Below are positions 7,093-8,191 of a stretch of DNA of 8,191 bases, one piece after another. The DNA comes from an uncultured Clostridia bacterium (GTDB lineage: Bacteria; Bacillota; Clostridia; Oscillospirales; Ruminococcaceae): assembly GCA_937894185.1 (NCBI GenBank), contig CALCSA010000421.1, forward strand, positions 1 through 8,191, given 5' to 3'. A program made the translations under genes and the position numbers. The notes below the pieces were generated by a model. That model saw only the letters and a list, made by a program, of their open reading frames with translations, ran no database searches and had not been told where the DNA came from. Numbering within the stretch: position 1 is the first letter of the stretch; every line of letters begins with the position of its first letter.

Positions 7093-7123
7093 GCGGGATA
7101 GCTCCAAACACAGCTTGTCCCGC
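7093..7123. other. Hairpin in the spacer between the two minus-strand genes
   Basis: GCGGGA (7093-7098) pairs with TCCCGC (7118-7123), and the inner AGCT (7100-7103) pairs with AGCT (7112-7115) around an 8-nt loop CCAAACAC. There is no T-tract on either side, so it is more likely a leader or mRNA-processing structure than a terminator. Function unknown. Confidence 0.35.
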
Positions 7124-7142
7124 AGGCGGCAGGCCCAAGGGC

Positions 7143-7163
7143 ACCTGAAAAAGCTTTTCGGGT
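7143..7163 (-). terminator. Weak hairpin after the GHL10 gene
   Basis: ACCTGAAAA (7143-7151) pairs with TTTTCGGGT (7155-7163) over 9 bp with one wobble and a 3-nt loop. It lies 18 bp after the GHL10 stop codon. No U-tract follows on the minus strand (GCCC instead), so it may only partly terminate or protect the upstream mRNA end. Confidence 0.3.
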
Positions 7164-7181
7164 CAGTTTGCCAAACCTGTT

Positions 7182-8191
7182 TTAGCGCAGCAGGTTCTTG
7201 AGGTTCTGGGATTCGGTTCCCACATGAGCTTTTACCCCTTGCTCCGGCGCAAAGAGAGAATCGTAGCGATACAGAGCAAACCCCTTGTAGCTGTTCTGAT
7301 TGCGAGCGGTCTGAACCATTCTGGCCAACAGGTCGTTGTTGTGAATCCACTCGTTTTTGCCGGTGCCGGCCCATTGGTCCGAAGCGCCCAGCTTGTAGGC
7401 GGCAAGGCCCACGTAAAGGTCTACTTCCTCGCAGTTGATCATGTTGTTCCAGCTTTCCAGAGTCTCCTGATAGGGCTGGGCCTGATTCTGGTATCCAAAG
7501 TAGATTTGCGGGCAGACATAATCGCAGTAGCCGGGAGTGGAGACGATTTTGGCTACATCTAAAAACATGGCGTCGTAGTTGTTGCCCACGCTGGATTGGG
7601 GACTGATGCCAAAGAGAACATTGGGGTCCTCCTCCTGAATAGCGGCGTAGATGGCTTTGAGCAGAGTCTCTACGTTTCTTCTGCGCCAGTCGGCTTGAGA
7701 GAGCGTTCCGCCACCATTGACATAGGCCCGGTAGGAGGCGGCGTCAAAGCTCATATCCACCGCCCCGGTGGAGGTGGAGGGATAGAAGTAGTCGTCGATG
7801 TGAATGCCGTCTACACCATAGCCGCGCACAATTTCCCGCACGCCGTTGACAATCAGGTCTTGAGCCTTTTTACTGGCGGGGTTGTAAGAGGTAACGCCGT
7901 TGTGAACGATCACCGCGCTGTCCCCGGCGCTCAGCCACTTCACCGCCGCATTGGTCTCGCAGATGGCATACTTGCTGTTGGCATTGCGGATGCGGTAGGG
8001 GTTGAGCCACGCCTCAATCCGCAGGTTTCTGGCGTGAGCTTCCTCCACCATCATGGCCAGAGGGTCAAAGCCGGGATCGGTTCCCTCGGTGCCGGTGCAA
8101 AGGTAAGACCATGGGTAATACTGGGACTTGTAAAGGGCATCGGCAAAGGGCCGGACATGTACAAACACGGTGTTGAGCCCATAAGCGGCAC
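7182..8191 (-). CDS. GHL10-family putative glycoside hydrolase (YngK-like), N-terminus outside window
   Basis: About 336 residues are visible and the frame is open through the right edge, so the start and any signal peptide are missing. The visible N-terminal end (AYGLNTVFVHVRPFADALY) is already inside the domain, so the in-frame GTG at 8166-8168 is not the start. Motifs of the glycosyl hydrolase-like 10 family (PF02638) follow in order, numbered from that GTG: PWS (19-21), DPGFDPL (31-37), EAWLNPYRI (52-60), GVDGIHIDDYFYP (118-130), FGISPQS (186-192), CPQIYFGY (219-226), LYVGLAAYKLG (251-261) and GFALYRYDSLF (296-306). The fold is a TIM barrel and the IDDY aspartates are probable active-site residues. 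The substrate is unknown; a cell-wall or exopolysaccharide glycan is inferred from family members and from the amidase next door. It ends with TAA and is probably co-directional with the amidase gene, 192 bp downstream. Confidence 0.88.
   Translation of the reverse strand, partial: AAYGLNTVFVHVRPFADALYKSQYYPWSYLCTGTEGTDPGFDPLAMMVEEAHARNLRIEAWLNPYRIRNANSKYAICETNAAVKWLSAGDSAVIVHNGVTSYNPASKKAQDLIVNGVREIVRGYGVDGIHIDDYFYPSTSTGAVDMSFDAASYRAYVNGGGTLSQADWRRRNVETLLKAIYAAIQEEDPNVLFGISPQSSVGNNYDAMFLDVAKIVSTPGYCDYVCPQIYFGYQNQAQPYQETLESWNNMINCEEVDLYVGLAAYKLGASDQWAGTGKNEWIHNNDLLARMVQTARNQNSYKGFALYRYDSLFAPEQGVKAHVGTESQNLKNLLR

Overview
The window looks like a piece of chromosome from a fairly GC-rich, spore-forming member of the Clostridia (Oscillospiraceae/Ruminococcaceae-like). 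That placement is an inference. It rests on an adjacent cwlJ-gerQ pair, which is specific to endospore formers, on a Clostridia-type FeoB variant, and on Big_2-decorated cell-wall enzymes. No tRNA, rRNA, CRISPR array, transposase or phage gene is visible.

Plus-strand half (1-2841). The window opens inside feoB (ferrous iron transporter). Only its C-terminal membrane part is present, ending at 1085 and followed by a strong inverted repeat. About 430 bp without a convincing gene follow (1150-1580). This stretch holds one terminator-like hairpin and an AT-rich leader. Next come cwlJ (spore cortex-lytic hydrolase, 1581-2054) and, 34 bp downstream, gerQ (spore coat protein, 2089-2841). In Bacillus GerQ is needed to place CwlJ in the spore coat, so this pair is a germination module. 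The gerQ product has a long Pro/Gln-rich N-terminal extension with a 24-bp tandem repeat and only one lysine.

Minus-strand half (2958-8191). Two large genes converge on gerQ and share a strong bidirectional terminator with it at 2905-2937. The upstream one runs off the right edge and encodes a GHL10-family (PF02638-like, YngK-like) putative glycoside hydrolase. The downstream one encodes a very large exported protein with, in order, a signal anchor, a diverged GHL10-like domain, Ig-like domains, an AMIN-like region, a zinc N-acetylmuramoyl-L-alanine amidase (Amidase_3) domain and four Big_2 domains. This gene is interrupted in its second Big_2 domain by one in-frame TGA at a position where the repeat family has glycine, with the reading frame intact on both sides. 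It is therefore a nonsense mutation, a sequencing error or, less likely, recoding.

Taken together, everything after feoB concerns the envelope and peptidoglycan: cortex lysis and coat on one strand, and surface-anchored glycan/peptide cleavage on the other. The most interesting points are the GHL10-amidase fusion beside a free-standing GHL10 paralogue, the loss of the second acidic residue of the IDDY motif in the fused copy, the in-frame TGA, and the unusual GerQ. I found no clearly novel defence or mobile system.
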